Part shown: positions 34,460 to 43,292 of the stretch, piece by piece
Numbering within the stretch: position 1 is the stretch's first letter
How the letters are laid out: the number at the start of each line of letters is the position of its first letter
From: an uncultured Lachnospira sp.
GTDB lineage: Bacteria; Bacillota; Clostridia; Lachnospirales; Lachnospiraceae
Direction: 5' to 3'
NCBI GenBank assembly: GCA_934343805.1
Contig: CAKRIN010000007.1
Span: 41,902 to 105,901, forward strand
Length of the DNA: 64,000 nt
Translations under genes and position numbers: made by a program
The notes under the pieces: generated by a model
The model's input: only the letters and a program-made list of their open reading frames with translations
Told to the model about the DNA's origin: nothing
Databases searched by the model: none

Positions 34460-35103
34460 GCTTTCTTGAACTTTTTGTAATCTATTAGATAGATGAATAT
34501 ATATAGTAAGATGAAAAGAAGTATTCCACCAAGTACATCTACAACAGAATGTTGTTTTAAAAATACAGTCGAAAGACATATTGCGATGCAAAGTATTGTA
34601 GAAAGGGTTTTGATAACAGTGTGACCTTTTAATGCTTTGCATTTTAATAATGCACAGTTAACAGCAAGAGAATTATATACGTGAATACTAGGAAATACAT
34701 TGGTTGAAGTATCTGTGGAATACAGTATTGTTATTATTTTTCCACAGAAATTATCAGGTATATAATCTGGCCTTAAAGTTAATCCATTAGGATATATCAT
34801 ACATATTGTCAATGCAAGAGACATTCCTATCACAAGAGAAAGTGCAAATTTTAAAAATTCACTGTCAGTTCCCTTAAGAAACATGTAAATGCATGCTCCT
34901 ATAACATAAAAGAACCATAACATATATGGAATAATAAAGTATTCACAGAAAGGAATTACATTATCTAATGGAACATTGATGATGTGAAGTCCTGGATAAT
35001 CGCTGTTAAATATTTTTTCCAAAGTCATAAACCATGGCATATATATGAAAATATACGCACCAAAAAGGATTCTCCACCCTTTTGTTTTAAAAAAATTTTT
35101 CAA
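34456..35103 (-). CDS. PAP2-family phosphatase, membrane
   Basis: 215 residues, about six membrane helices. Contains the PAP2 motif pieces GLTLRPDYIP (an abbreviated KxxxxxxRP), NVFPSIHVYNS (SxH motif with catalytic His) and KQHSVVDVLGGIL (second His and Asp). Family members dephosphorylate lipid phosphates or transfer phospho-head groups outside the membrane; the FPSIHV form resembles the inositol-phosphorylceramide-synthase-like PAP2_3 branch. Stands alone on the minus strand. Confidence 0.85.
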   Translation of the reverse strand: MKNFFKTKGWRILFGAYIFIYMPWFMTLEKIFNSDYPGLHIINVPLDNVIPFCEYFIIPYMLWFFYVIGACIYMFLKGTDSEFLKFALSLVIGMSLALTICMIYPNGLTLRPDYIPDNFCGKIITILYSTDTSTNVFPSIHVYNSLAVNCALLKCKALKGHTVIKTLSTILCIAICLSTVFLKQHSVVDVLGGILLFILLYIFIYLIDYKKFKKA

Positions 35104-35202
35104 TTCGATACCACCTCTAATTATTATATATTATTATTGACGCAAGGTTTGAAAATTATATCATTGTTAATAAAGAAATGCAATATTATAAACATTTGCA
35201 TG

Positions 35203-35232
35203 TTTACAAATTAAATGTATATGTAATATAAT
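35203..35232 (+). promoter_or_regulatory. Putative promoter of the degenerate-ABC operon
   Basis: TTTACA (35203-35208), 18-bp spacer, TATAAT (35227-35232), 31 bp ahead of ATG 35264. Confidence 0.5.
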
Positions 35233-35263
35233 GATGAGACATAGTGGATGCAGGAGATTAAGC

Positions 35264-35938
35264 ATGTTATATTTGAAGCATATTAAAAAAAGTTTTGGTA
35301 AGAATGAAATTCTTACGGATGTTGACTATATATTTAATAAAGGTCAGATATATCCGGTTCTTGGAGGAGCAGGATCTGGCCGTACTACATTGTTTGAGTG
35401 CATAGCAGGAGATATTCCGGTGGATGATGGTGAGGTAGCAACTAAGGGAAAGTGTACTATATTTCTCGCTGCCAAGCAGAGCGTACTACCTATGCTTATT
35501 ACAGGATATCAGTTTATTAGCATGCTATGTGATATGAGTAAGGAAGATATTGAGCCAGAGTATTATCTTGATAAAGTAAAGATATCTCCGGATGCAAGAG
35601 ACAGACATATTGCAGATTATTCATTTGAAGAAAAAAAGAGATTGCAGCTTGCGGCATTTCTTATTCAGAAACCATATGTGATTCTGTTTGACGAAGCTCT
35701 TGATTACTGCACAGATGAGTATATAGATGATATGCTTGAGATTCTTAGGGAAATGCAGGAAGAGCATATTATTCTTATATCGACTGGTATACTTGAAATT
35801 GCACAGAGAATTTCACCAGATGTCGTTGTTCTTAATAATGGGGAACTTAATCAGATATCTTATGAAACCATGCAGATACCAGAGATTAAGGCGGCTGTAT
35901 TAGACATATTAGGGGAGGCAGACAATGAAATTATTTAG
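35264..35938 (+). CDS. Degenerate ABC-type ATPase (Walker A Lys to Arg)
   Basis: 224 residues from ATG 35264 (RBS caggaga). Overall ABC ATPase order is kept, but the Walker A reads GGAGSGRTTLFE with Arg40 in place of the invariant Lys, and the signature LSGGQ is replaced by YSFEEKKRLQLAAFL. Walker B region YVILFDEALDYC keeps Asp-Glu. ATP hydrolysis should be strongly impaired. Its 3' end overlaps a 271-residue membrane protein by 14 bp, so it probably acts with that protein as a regulatory or structural module. No sign of frameshift or decay; codon use matches neighbours. Confidence 0.8.
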   Translation: MLYLKHIKKSFGKNEILTDVDYIFNKGQIYPVLGGAGSGRTTLFECIAGDIPVDDGEVATKGKCTIFLAAKQSVLPMLITGYQFISMLCDMSKEDIEPEYYLDKVKISPDARDRHIADYSFEEKKRLQLAAFLIQKPYVILFDEALDYCTDEYIDDMLEILREMQEEHIILISTGILEIAQRISPDVVVLNNGELNQISYETMQIPEIKAAVLDILGEADNEII

Positions 35939-36740
35939 AAAGCTGTTTGCTGAAAAGATATTGCGTTTTTATGAAGGAACAGAAGCAGGAATCCAGCTTA
36001 TAAAAAGACTGCCATTAATTGGAAAACATATAAAGGATGATGCTTTTGCAGAAAAGTCAAATGGACGTACGGCTGTAGGGGTTGCAGCCCAGGTATTTGT
36101 GGTTTTATGGGAATTTATTAAGAAGTTTTTGTATGTTTTGCTGTTTATGTTTGTACCATACATGATTATGGCGCATTTTCTTCCATTAATCAGATTACAT
36201 CAGGACACAACAATTATATATCTTTTTGTAATGCTTTCGACTATATGCGGAAGCCTTGCTAATACGACGATTTTTGCAATGGGAGACAGGGATTATCTTA
36301 TGATAAGGATTATGCTTGTAAGCCCGTATATGAATTTCCTCGGAAAGCTTATATATAAGATAATTACTGAATTTGTATTTTATTTTATAATTCTTATTAT
36401 ATTCAAGGTTCCTGTACTTAACAGTCTTATGCTGTGTTTTCTTACCATGTTTTCACGACCTATAGGTGAAATGTTTGCCATTATAGCGTTTGATCATTTT
36501 CGTGGAATATATGAAAATAGAAATGTACTGAATGGAACGATTATGGCTGTATGTGTTATTCTTGCATATGGTCTTCCAGTGCTTAACAGACGTATATCTC
36601 CAACGTGGATATATGCTGTACACCCTTTTGTTATTGTAGTAATGTTTATCCTTGGAGCCGGAGCTATGTATTATCTGTGGTGGTATAAGTATTACAGAGT
36701 GATAATAAGAGAAGCTATGCACAATAAAAGAGAATTTTAA
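35925..36740 (+). CDS. Multi-pass membrane protein, partner of the degenerate ABC ATPase
   Basis: 271 residues. About 60 mostly cytoplasmic N-terminal residues, then six or so membrane spans and a basic tail YYRVIIREAMHNKREF. Features such as MGDRDYLMIRIMLVSPYMNFLGK between spans recall ABC-2 type permeases of Firmicutes, but I cannot name a family. The 14-bp overlap with the ATPase gene and the 16-bp gap to the following BNR protein imply one operon. Function unknown. Confidence 0.65.
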   Translation: MKLFRKLFAEKILRFYEGTEAGIQLIKRLPLIGKHIKDDAFAEKSNGRTAVGVAAQVFVVLWEFIKKFLYVLLFMFVPYMIMAHFLPLIRLHQDTTIIYLFVMLSTICGSLANTTIFAMGDRDYLMIRIMLVSPYMNFLGKLIYKIITEFVFYFIILIIFKVPVLNSLMLCFLTMFSRPIGEMFAIIAFDHFRGIYENRNVLNGTIMAVCVILAYGLPVLNRRISPTWIYAVHPFVIVVMFILGAGAMYYLWWYKYYRVIIREAMHNKREF

Positions 36741-36756
36741 TTAACAGGAGGCAGAT

Positions 36757-38232
36757 ATGAATTATAAGAGCAAAACTAAACAGACTAAGATTCTTACATG
36801 TGTGGCTCTGATAATATTCTGCCTGATTGTATGTTGTGTGTTTGTATATAGTTATGTTGCGAATTACAAGCAAAAAAAGCTTGATATTAAGTCAAGATAT
36901 ACATTTAGCATAAGGATAGACAATAATCTTAATATTTTAAAAGAAAATGAAACTGCAGCCAATGTTACTGATAATATTTCGGATTTTTCTGATATTGACA
37001 TGTCTAAGGTTGGCAGGCTGTGGCTTGAACAGTATATTAAACAGTTCAGACAGGCATATGTTCCTTATGGTAAAGCTGTAAAGAAATATGATATAGATTC
37101 TATCCGCGTTCTGGATGCGTCTAATAATACAGTTTTACTTACGTTCTGGATAATACCTAATGATTCTTCATCTGATTATCTTTCTACATGGGAAGGCATA
37201 ATGGATGACGGAAGGTTAAAATGCGAGTGGGTTGTTTCGTATTATCTGGATAATAATTTCGATAATTCAGCTAATATATATGTAACATCTGTAATGAGTT
37301 CTGAGGATTATGGGATTAAGCAGTATTATGCCAGCCAGGGGGTCGATTCAGGAGGAGATACGGAAGTTATAAGTAATTCCAACAAAGATCAGCTCGCTAA
37401 TTATGTTCTAAAAGACAACTCGTTGCTGGTAACATACGATGGGGGAGAAAGATATGTTTCGGTTCCAGTATCGTATTCATACCTTCTTTATGAGGAGAAC
37501 AGTACGTCAACTCTTAAAGGTGGCAGCTACATGATTACTACTGAGAAAACGGCATTTGTATATGGCGGCAAGGTGGCTAATAATATGCGGGTGCCTATCA
37601 CTGTAATATATTCGGATGATAAGGGAGAGAATTGGACAACCTGTGAGCTGGATGACATATATACAGCCGATTATTATTATGTTAAATTCTTTGATGCTGA
37701 CAATGGAGTTGTTGTCTGTGGATATGGCAAGAGCAATGATACTAATGAATCATCAAGAATATATAAGACATCTAATGGAGGCGAAAGCTGGGACACAGTT
37801 GGAAGTGGTCCTGCTACCAGTATTATAAAGGGAGTTGCATTTGCATCATCTGATACTGGCTTCTTCTGTTATAATTATGTTGAGGGAATGGACAGTAATC
37901 TGTATAAGACAGATGATGGTGGAAAAACATTTGCCAAAGTTATGCTTGATGCTCAGGAACTTGACAGTTCGGCTGCTAATTCCCAGAATCAGGAAAAAGA
38001 ATCTGCTGCCAAATCTGAAGGAGTGACCGCAGAAACCAGCGAACAATTGAAATGGAATGATGTGTACAAGGATGCACTTACTCCTGTAATTGATACAAAT
38101 GGAATTATTACAATTTATCTTACACAGGGTAAGAATCCTGTATATAATGATGGTAAAACAGCAGCAAAGTATCAGTCATCAGATGAAGGGAAAACCTGGA
38201 AATTCATAGGACAGGTGGAAATTAAAGAATAA
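36757..38232 (+). CDS. Membrane-anchored BNR/Asp-box repeat protein
   Basis: 491 residues. N-terminal span (about 12-32), an extracellular alpha/beta domain (to about 190), then a propeller-like region with Asp-box repeats: YSDDKGENWTTCE, YKTSNGGESWDTVG, YKTDDGGKTFAKV and, at the C terminus, YQSSDEGKTWKF. These SxDxGxxW boxes occur in sialidases and in Ycf48/photosystem-type assembly factors, but sialidase catalytic residues are not visible. A Ser/Ala/Glu-rich insert (about 410-435) interrupts the last repeats. Likely the extracellular arm of the preceding ABC-like pair. Strong RBS aggagg; terminator follows. Confidence 0.72.
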   Translation: MNYKSKTKQTKILTCVALIIFCLIVCCVFVYSYVANYKQKKLDIKSRYTFSIRIDNNLNILKENETAANVTDNISDFSDIDMSKVGRLWLEQYIKQFRQAYVPYGKAVKKYDIDSIRVLDASNNTVLLTFWIIPNDSSSDYLSTWEGIMDDGRLKCEWVVSYYLDNNFDNSANIYVTSVMSSEDYGIKQYYASQGVDSGGDTEVISNSNKDQLANYVLKDNSLLVTYDGGERYVSVPVSYSYLLYEENSTSTLKGGSYMITTEKTAFVYGGKVANNMRVPITVIYSDDKGENWTTCELDDIYTADYYYVKFFDADNGVVVCGYGKSNDTNESSRIYKTSNGGESWDTVGSGPATSIIKGVAFASSDTGFFCYNYVEGMDSNLYKTDDGGKTFAKVMLDAQELDSSAANSQNQEKESAAKSEGVTAETSEQLKWNDVYKDALTPVIDTNGIITIYLTQGKNPVYNDGKTAAKYQSSDEGKTWKFIGQVEIKE

Positions 38233-38256
38233 TATATAAAGTATTTGATTAATATA

Positions 38257-38308
38257 TACACGCATGGTATTATATATCTACAAAGAGAATAATACCATGC
38301 GTGTTTTT
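38257..38308 (+). terminator. Intrinsic terminator
   Basis: Perfect 16-bp stem ACACGCATGGTATTAT / ATAATACCATGCGTGT (38258-38273 with 38289-38304) and a T6 run. Separates the ABC-like operon from the InlB-repeat gene. Confidence 0.92.
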
Positions 38309-38332
38309 TGTGTTCTGATTAAAGGAGGAAGA

Positions 38333-40075
38333 ATGCATAATTCAGGCAGGATTAAAAAGATTGTGGCTGTGTGTCTGGCTGCAGTTATTGTTATTTTGGG
38401 GGCAGGCATAATTGTGTCTGCATCACCAGAAGAATATAAGGTACTTCATAACATTACAATTGATCTTGGAGGAGGATATTGTCAGAATATATATTATCAG
38501 TCATCAATAGATGATGGAGACCGGCAGGGATGGTGGTATGATGATTTAAGAATTGGGGATTATCTTCCTGATAAGCATGGGATATATCATACTATAGCTG
38601 ATTATAATCCATCACTTCCAAGAGATGGCGAGACTGTGTCTAATTATTATGACTGTGTTGGAGTAACACCTTATGTGACTATTACAGGCGTAAGAAGAAA
38701 TGGATATCATCTTACAGGCTGGAGTGTGGATGGAAGTACATATGAAGAATTAAGTGATGGTGTCAGAGTTGAGATAGGAGCTTATGTCAAGAAAGATATT
38801 AGTATAACGGCTAATTGGGAAAGGAATACCCATGAACTTGCAGTGGAAGTCTATTATCTTAATAACTATGGGGATTGGAGTCTTCAGAACAGCAGCAATG
38901 TTAAAGCAAGAGTCAGTATAGATGCTGCAGGGAAGCAGATTGCATCAGGAGCAGCACAATACAGTGGTGAGGTTGAGGAAGATAGTTTATATAATATCAG
39001 TGTCAGTGCTGAGTATGGATGGGAAGTAGATTGGAATTTGACAAGCCAATTATCAGGAAGTGTTACAGGGGATAAGATTGTAAGAATTTATATGAAACCA
39101 GGATATTATACTGTGAAGTTCAATCAGAATGCTTCGAGTGGAATACAGGGAAGCATGAAAGATGTGAGCTTGTGCAAGGTCAGAAGGCAGGCTATTCCCA
39201 AGTGTGGTTATAGTAGAACAGGATATACATTTGCAGGATGGAATACAGACAGCTCTGGTAATGGAAAGTATATTGGAGATGAAGCAAAGGATGTATTGCT
39301 TACCCCCTCAGCTAATAATACTGTAGTTTTGTATGCAATATGGAAGCCTGTAGAATATACAGTGCGGCTGTATGCGGATAAACCACTGGAAGCAAGTGAA
39401 AGCCTTATATTGAACAGTCCAGCAGGATGGAAGATGGCTCCTGATGGATATTATTATAAGAATTTTGTTTATGACAGAAAGGAAACTATTCCGGATATAT
39501 CACAGGCATATAGAATTAAAGGGTGGTCGCCGGTAGAATGGAGCGATGCATCAGGAACAGCTTTGGGAAATGGTGGGACAGAAGTGTATAATTTTAGCAG
39601 TGATGCGGGGAGTGTCATAGAGTTACATGCTTCGTGGAGAGAGAATACATACAATATAGTTATGGATTCTAATGGCGGTTATAATATGGACAGCAATATT
39701 ATTACCGGATACGAAAAAAATAATGAACTTCCTGATGCACCAGTAAGACCGGGTTATAACTTTAAGTCGTGGAATACAATGAAAGATGGAACAGGGGACG
39801 AATATAAGGATAAGGATAAAGTTTCTAAGCTTACAGACGAAGATAAAACAGATGTAATAATGTATGCACAGTGGAAACAGAAACCGGTTGTATGTTTAAG
39901 AATAGCCTCTGATATATATGGAAGAGCATTGGTTAATGATGCTTCAAGGTATGTATCTTTGAAGTGGATGACACTTAATGGAAATATGACAATAAAGAAT
40001 ACCAAGGATATTGCCGAAGACGAATGCGAACAGATATGGACTATTAATGAATCAGGTATTTATCAGAAGAAGTAG
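38333..40075 (+). CDS. Secreted protein with InlB/Flg_new-type repeats
   Basis: 580 residues from ATG 38333 (RBS aaggagga); earlier in-frame starts fall in the terminator. Signal peptide or anchor at about 8-30 (VAVCLAAVIVILGAGIIVSA). Three or more InlB B-type (Listeria-Bacteroides) repeats with GYxxxGWxxDGxxY / GYTFAGWNTDSSGNGKY / GYNFKSWNTMKDGTGDEYKD, each ending in VxLYAxWK or similar. Such repeats form beta-grasp modules in surface adhesins. No LPXTG motif or C-terminal membrane span is seen, so the mature protein is either released or N-terminally anchored. Ends in an uncharacterised C-terminal tail. Confidence 0.82.
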   Translation: MHNSGRIKKIVAVCLAAVIVILGAGIIVSASPEEYKVLHNITIDLGGGYCQNIYYQSSIDDGDRQGWWYDDLRIGDYLPDKHGIYHTIADYNPSLPRDGETVSNYYDCVGVTPYVTITGVRRNGYHLTGWSVDGSTYEELSDGVRVEIGAYVKKDISITANWERNTHELAVEVYYLNNYGDWSLQNSSNVKARVSIDAAGKQIASGAAQYSGEVEEDSLYNISVSAEYGWEVDWNLTSQLSGSVTGDKIVRIYMKPGYYTVKFNQNASSGIQGSMKDVSLCKVRRQAIPKCGYSRTGYTFAGWNTDSSGNGKYIGDEAKDVLLTPSANNTVVLYAIWKPVEYTVRLYADKPLEASESLILNSPAGWKMAPDGYYYKNFVYDRKETIPDISQAYRIKGWSPVEWSDASGTALGNGGTEVYNFSSDAGSVIELHASWRENTYNIVMDSNGGYNMDSNIITGYEKNNELPDAPVRPGYNFKSWNTMKDGTGDEYKDKDKVSKLTDEDKTDVIMYAQWKQKPVVCLRIASDIYGRALVNDASRYVSLKWMTLNGNMTIKNTKDIAEDECEQIWTINESGIYQKK

Positions 40076-40147
40076 ACAGCTATTCTTCACAAGTGTTATA
40101 TTTAATGATGGTATTTATTTATAATATGCAGTTTGTGGAGGATGCTT

Positions 40148-40882
40148 ATGATATGCAGTAACTGTGGGGCACAGCTCGATGATGGAACAGAGGTGTGCCC
40201 ATATTGTGGAGCTTCAGATGACGTTGTTGTTGATAATAATCAGTCAGCGACTTTAAAACATTTACATGATGAGACTGACAGAATTGTTAATGGACCTGAC
40301 AGAATTGTTAACCGGACAAGAAATACACTGTGGAAGCTGGCAATAGCGGGCGCAGTGCTTTTAATTGTTTTACTGGTTGTTTTCTGGATTGCACATGGCG
40401 TTGGAAAAGTAATGAAATCCAAGAATGATCAACATACAGTTAACAAGCTGGAGAAGTATTATTCAGCAGGAGATTATGAGAAGATATATGAATGGTATTA
40501 TAATGGAACACATGATTATTCTTTTAAGTTTGAAAAATACAGAGTTGTTGCTAATTTATACTCTGACATAAAATACAGTATTGATTGTGACAGCACAATA
40601 GATTATGTTAAGAGACATCCGCAAGATTATGAAAGTCTGGAATTTTATATTAAAGAACTAATGAAATGTGTGGCTGATTGTGATACATATGAGTCACAAG
40701 GATATATCTATGATGAAGGAAAGTGTGTTGAAGATATAAGAGAAACCGCAGCGAATGTTCTTGTTGATAAATTTAAATTAACAGAAAAAGAAATTGATGA
40801 TTTATCATTCAAAATCAGAAAATCAGAAGGAGATATCGCAGACATGAAGGATATAGCAAAAATGTCTGCAGACAGATTATAG
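40148..40882 (+). CDS. Zinc-ribbon membrane protein (first of three)
   Basis: 244 residues from ATG 40148; ATGs at 40133 and 40142 precede or touch the RBS (ggagg 40136-40140). Zinc-ribbon CSNCG...CPYCG at residues 3-21, a polar linker with a repeat DRIVNGPDRIVN, one membrane span (about 62-86), then about 150 outer residues, helical in appearance, starting HTVNKLEKYYSAGDYEKIYEWY. This YxxGxYexI region recurs in the next protein (LYNAGEYGPIREL), so the two are diverged paralogues. Function unknown. Confidence 0.72.
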   Translation: MICSNCGAQLDDGTEVCPYCGASDDVVVDNNQSATLKHLHDETDRIVNGPDRIVNRTRNTLWKLAIAGAVLLIVLLVVFWIAHGVGKVMKSKNDQHTVNKLEKYYSAGDYEKIYEWYYNGTHDYSFKFEKYRVVANLYSDIKYSIDCDSTIDYVKRHPQDYESLEFYIKELMKCVADCDTYESQGYIYDEGKCVEDIRETAANVLVDKFKLTEKEIDDLSFKIRKSEGDIADMKDIAKMSADRL

Positions 40883-40885
40883 ATT

Positions 40886-41635
40886 ATGAAATGTATACGT
40901 TGTGGAGCGCAGATAAATGCATACGAAACGAACTGTCCATACTGTGGGGCTGTAATTGAAAAAGGCGTGAGATGGAAAAAGAAGCATGACCAGGCAACAA
41001 GCGAATATAAAGAAGCTGCTAACGCCAGATTAGATATAAATATGGCGGCAATATACAGAATGTTAAAGATAATAACAAGAGTAGAGCTTGTGCTGTTCGC
41101 GTTTATTTTTGTGCTGATATGTATAATAACAGCGATTGGTCCAATAAGAAAAGACATATACTATAAGCTGCATAAAAAACAGATCCATGCGGAGATTGAA
41201 GAATTATATAACGCAGGAGAATATGGACCAATTAGGGAATTGTTATCAGAATACAGCTTGTACGGAGATACAGATTATAAAGAATACAGTCAGATTACCA
41301 ACTATTATTATGATTATAAGAATTTTGCAGAGGAAAAATATGGCGTTGTAGAAGATATTAACCTGGGAAGTCTGAAAAAAAGTGATATGGATATTCTTGT
41401 TAACAGAATTGAAGATATCCTTAATGAGAGGTCATGGAACAGAATTGAGAGCGACAGAAACAGAAAGCAGATTGAAATCTGGAGAGATGAAGTAAGAGAA
41501 TTCTGCAAGTACTATATGCTTATGTCAGATTCGGATATTGAAGCTTTTGAGACAAAGAGTGTTGATATGGAAACAAAAGACAGAGTTATTGAGGAATTTT
41601 CAAAGAAGAAAGGCTTTAGATATGTTGAGAATTAA
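40886..41635 (+). CDS. Zinc-ribbon membrane protein (second of three)
   Basis: 249 residues, ATG 3 bp after the previous stop and without a separate RBS, so translation is probably coupled. Zinc-ribbon CIRCG...CPYCG at residues 3-21, a basic linker, a membrane span (about 70-90), then an outer helical domain opening HAEIEELYNAGEYGPIREL, similar to the previous protein, and rich in Asp, Glu, Arg and Tyr. No enzymatic motif. Confidence 0.72.
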   Translation: MKCIRCGAQINAYETNCPYCGAVIEKGVRWKKKHDQATSEYKEAANARLDINMAAIYRMLKIITRVELVLFAFIFVLICIITAIGPIRKDIYYKLHKKQIHAEIEELYNAGEYGPIRELLSEYSLYGDTDYKEYSQITNYYYDYKNFAEEKYGVVEDINLGSLKKSDMDILVNRIEDILNERSWNRIESDRNRKQIEIWRDEVREFCKYYMLMSDSDIEAFETKSVDMETKDRVIEEFSKKKGFRYVEN

Positions 41636-42083
41636 TAAACCCGGGTATAATATTAATAAACCGGTAACGTCGTTAAAGATTGCAGTCAGAACATTATTGG
41701 TATTATTACTGGCTTTACTGATATTGGGAATGGTACAAGGATCATTTTCTATAATAAAAGATGGTCAGGATGGTCTCGACAGGGACGATTATATAAGAAT
41801 GAGTAACAGAGAATATACATCCCGTGATCTTAGAGAACTGAAAGGCATAATTGATAATTATAAGTCAGATGACCCAGATTTTGCATTGTATTATGAGGCA
41901 TGTGATATTTATAATGAATATATATCATACTGCATGTGGACAGATACAGATACTGTTAATGCATATCCGGATGAAGCAAAAATCAATGCAGAGAAATGTC
42001 TGATGAAACTGACACAGTATACAACCCAGGCAAAGGATAAAAGAAATATTGCACTTGCAAAAGAATTGCTTGAAAAAAAATAA
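41622..42083 (+). CDS. Small membrane protein of the zinc-ribbon operon (third of three)
   Basis: 153 residues from ATG 41622 (RBS gaagaaagg), overlapping the previous gene by 14 bp. Short basic N terminus, a membrane span (about 21-41), and about 110 outer residues rich in Asp, Tyr and Lys. It has no zinc-ribbon itself but the same single-span layout and outer-domain composition as its neighbours. Probably a subunit of the same unknown envelope complex. Confidence 0.65.
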   Translation: MLRINKPGYNINKPVTSLKIAVRTLLVLLLALLILGMVQGSFSIIKDGQDGLDRDDYIRMSNREYTSRDLRELKGIIDNYKSDDPDFALYYEACDIYNEYISYCMWTDTDTVNAYPDEAKINAEKCLMKLTQYTTQAKDKRNIALAKELLEKK

Positions 42084-42214
42084 TAACTATGGTAACATAT
42101 TGTAAAGTTTGAGAGAAAAAGGCATTTTTGTGTCTTTTTTTTTGCGCAAAAGTAAGAAAAAGCCTCTTAAACACTGATTAAATTAAATAAATGAAAGGAA
42201 TTATGGTGGCATTC

Positions 42215-43288
42215 ATGAAAGCATTTTTGATACTTGAAGATGGAACGGTTTTTGAAGGAACCAGTATTGGTTCAACCCGTGAAGTTATTAGTGAGATTGT
42301 CTTTAACACATCTATGACGGGATATTTGGAGGTGCTGACTGATCCTTCTTATGCAGGACAGGCGGTAACAATGACATATCCTCTTATTGGTAATTACGGC
42401 GTGTGCTACAAAGATATGGAATCTGAGAAAGCATGGCCAGACGGATATATTGTCCGTGAGCTTTCTAGAATGGCAAGTAACTTCAGAAATGAAGATCCTA
42501 TCCAGAAATTCCTTCTTGATAATGATATACCTGGTATCTGTGGAATAGATACAAGAGCCCTTACTAAGATTTTAAGAGAAAAGGGTACTATGAATGGTAT
42601 GATTACAACTAACGAAAATTATAATCTTGACGAAGTACTTCCTAAGATTAAGGAATACAATGTTAAGGGAGTTGTAAGAAAGGTTACATGTAAAGAAAAG
42701 TATGTTCTTCCGGGAAAGGGTCCTAAGGTTGCCCTTATGGATTTTGGTGCGAAGAAGAATATCGCAAGATCACTTAACAACAGAGGTTGTGAAGTTACAG
42801 TATATCCTGCATATACCAAGGCTGAAGAGATTCTTGCATCTAATCCTGACGGAATCATGTTATCTAACGGACCTGGAGATCCTAAGGAATGTGTAGAGAT
42901 AATTGAAGAAATCAAGAAACTGTATAACAGCAATGTTCCAATATTTGCAATCTGTCTTGGACATCAGCTTATGGCACTTGCTACTGGTGCTGATACACAC
43001 AGACTTAAGTATGGTCACAGAGGTGCTAACCACCCTGTTAAGGATTTAAAGACAGGCAAATGCTATATTTCATCACAGAACCATGGTTATGTTGTTGATG
43101 AAAGTACATTGGACAGCAAGATTGCAGTACCAGCATTTGAAAATGTTAATGATAAGACCAATGAGGGACTTGAGTATGTTGGAAAGAATATATTCACTGT
43201 ACAGTTCCACCCAGAAGCCTGCGCAGGCCCACAGGATACTGCGTACCTGTTTGACAGATTTATGGATATGATGAAGAAGGAGGACTAA
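42215..43288 (+). CDS. carA: Carbamoyl-phosphate synthase small subunit
   Basis: 357 residues from ATG 42215, which gives the family start MKAFLILEDGTVFEGTS; in-frame ATGs at 42191 and 42203 are possible alternatives. N-terminal CPSase domain with NTSMTGYLEVLTDPSYAGQ, C-terminal class I amidotransferase with LSNGPGDP, nucleophile Cys in FAICLGHQLMALA, and FHPEACAGPQDT holding the His/Glu. Hydrolyses glutamine and passes ammonia to CarB for arginine and pyrimidine synthesis. carB starts 4 bp later. Confidence 0.96.
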   Translation: MKAFLILEDGTVFEGTSIGSTREVISEIVFNTSMTGYLEVLTDPSYAGQAVTMTYPLIGNYGVCYKDMESEKAWPDGYIVRELSRMASNFRNEDPIQKFLLDNDIPGICGIDTRALTKILREKGTMNGMITTNENYNLDEVLPKIKEYNVKGVVRKVTCKEKYVLPGKGPKVALMDFGAKKNIARSLNNRGCEVTVYPAYTKAEEILASNPDGIMLSNGPGDPKECVEIIEEIKKLYNSNVPIFAICLGHQLMALATGADTHRLKYGHRGANHPVKDLKTGKCYISSQNHGYVVDESTLDSKIAVPAFENVNDKTNEGLEYVGKNIFTVQFHPEACAGPQDTAYLFDRFMDMMKKED

Positions 43289-43292
43289 GAAC

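Noticed and set aside
34440-34475. A hairpin-like AGGCTTAATAAGC... sequence at the junction of the PhnE and PAP2 genes
   Set aside because: No T-run on either strand and it lies in coding sequence, so it is not called a terminator.
42084-42190. A possible attenuator before carA (GGCA/TGTC-type weak hairpin plus a long T run)
   Set aside because: The stem is short and G-U rich, and no PyrR site or leader peptide is visible; not strong enough to annotate.
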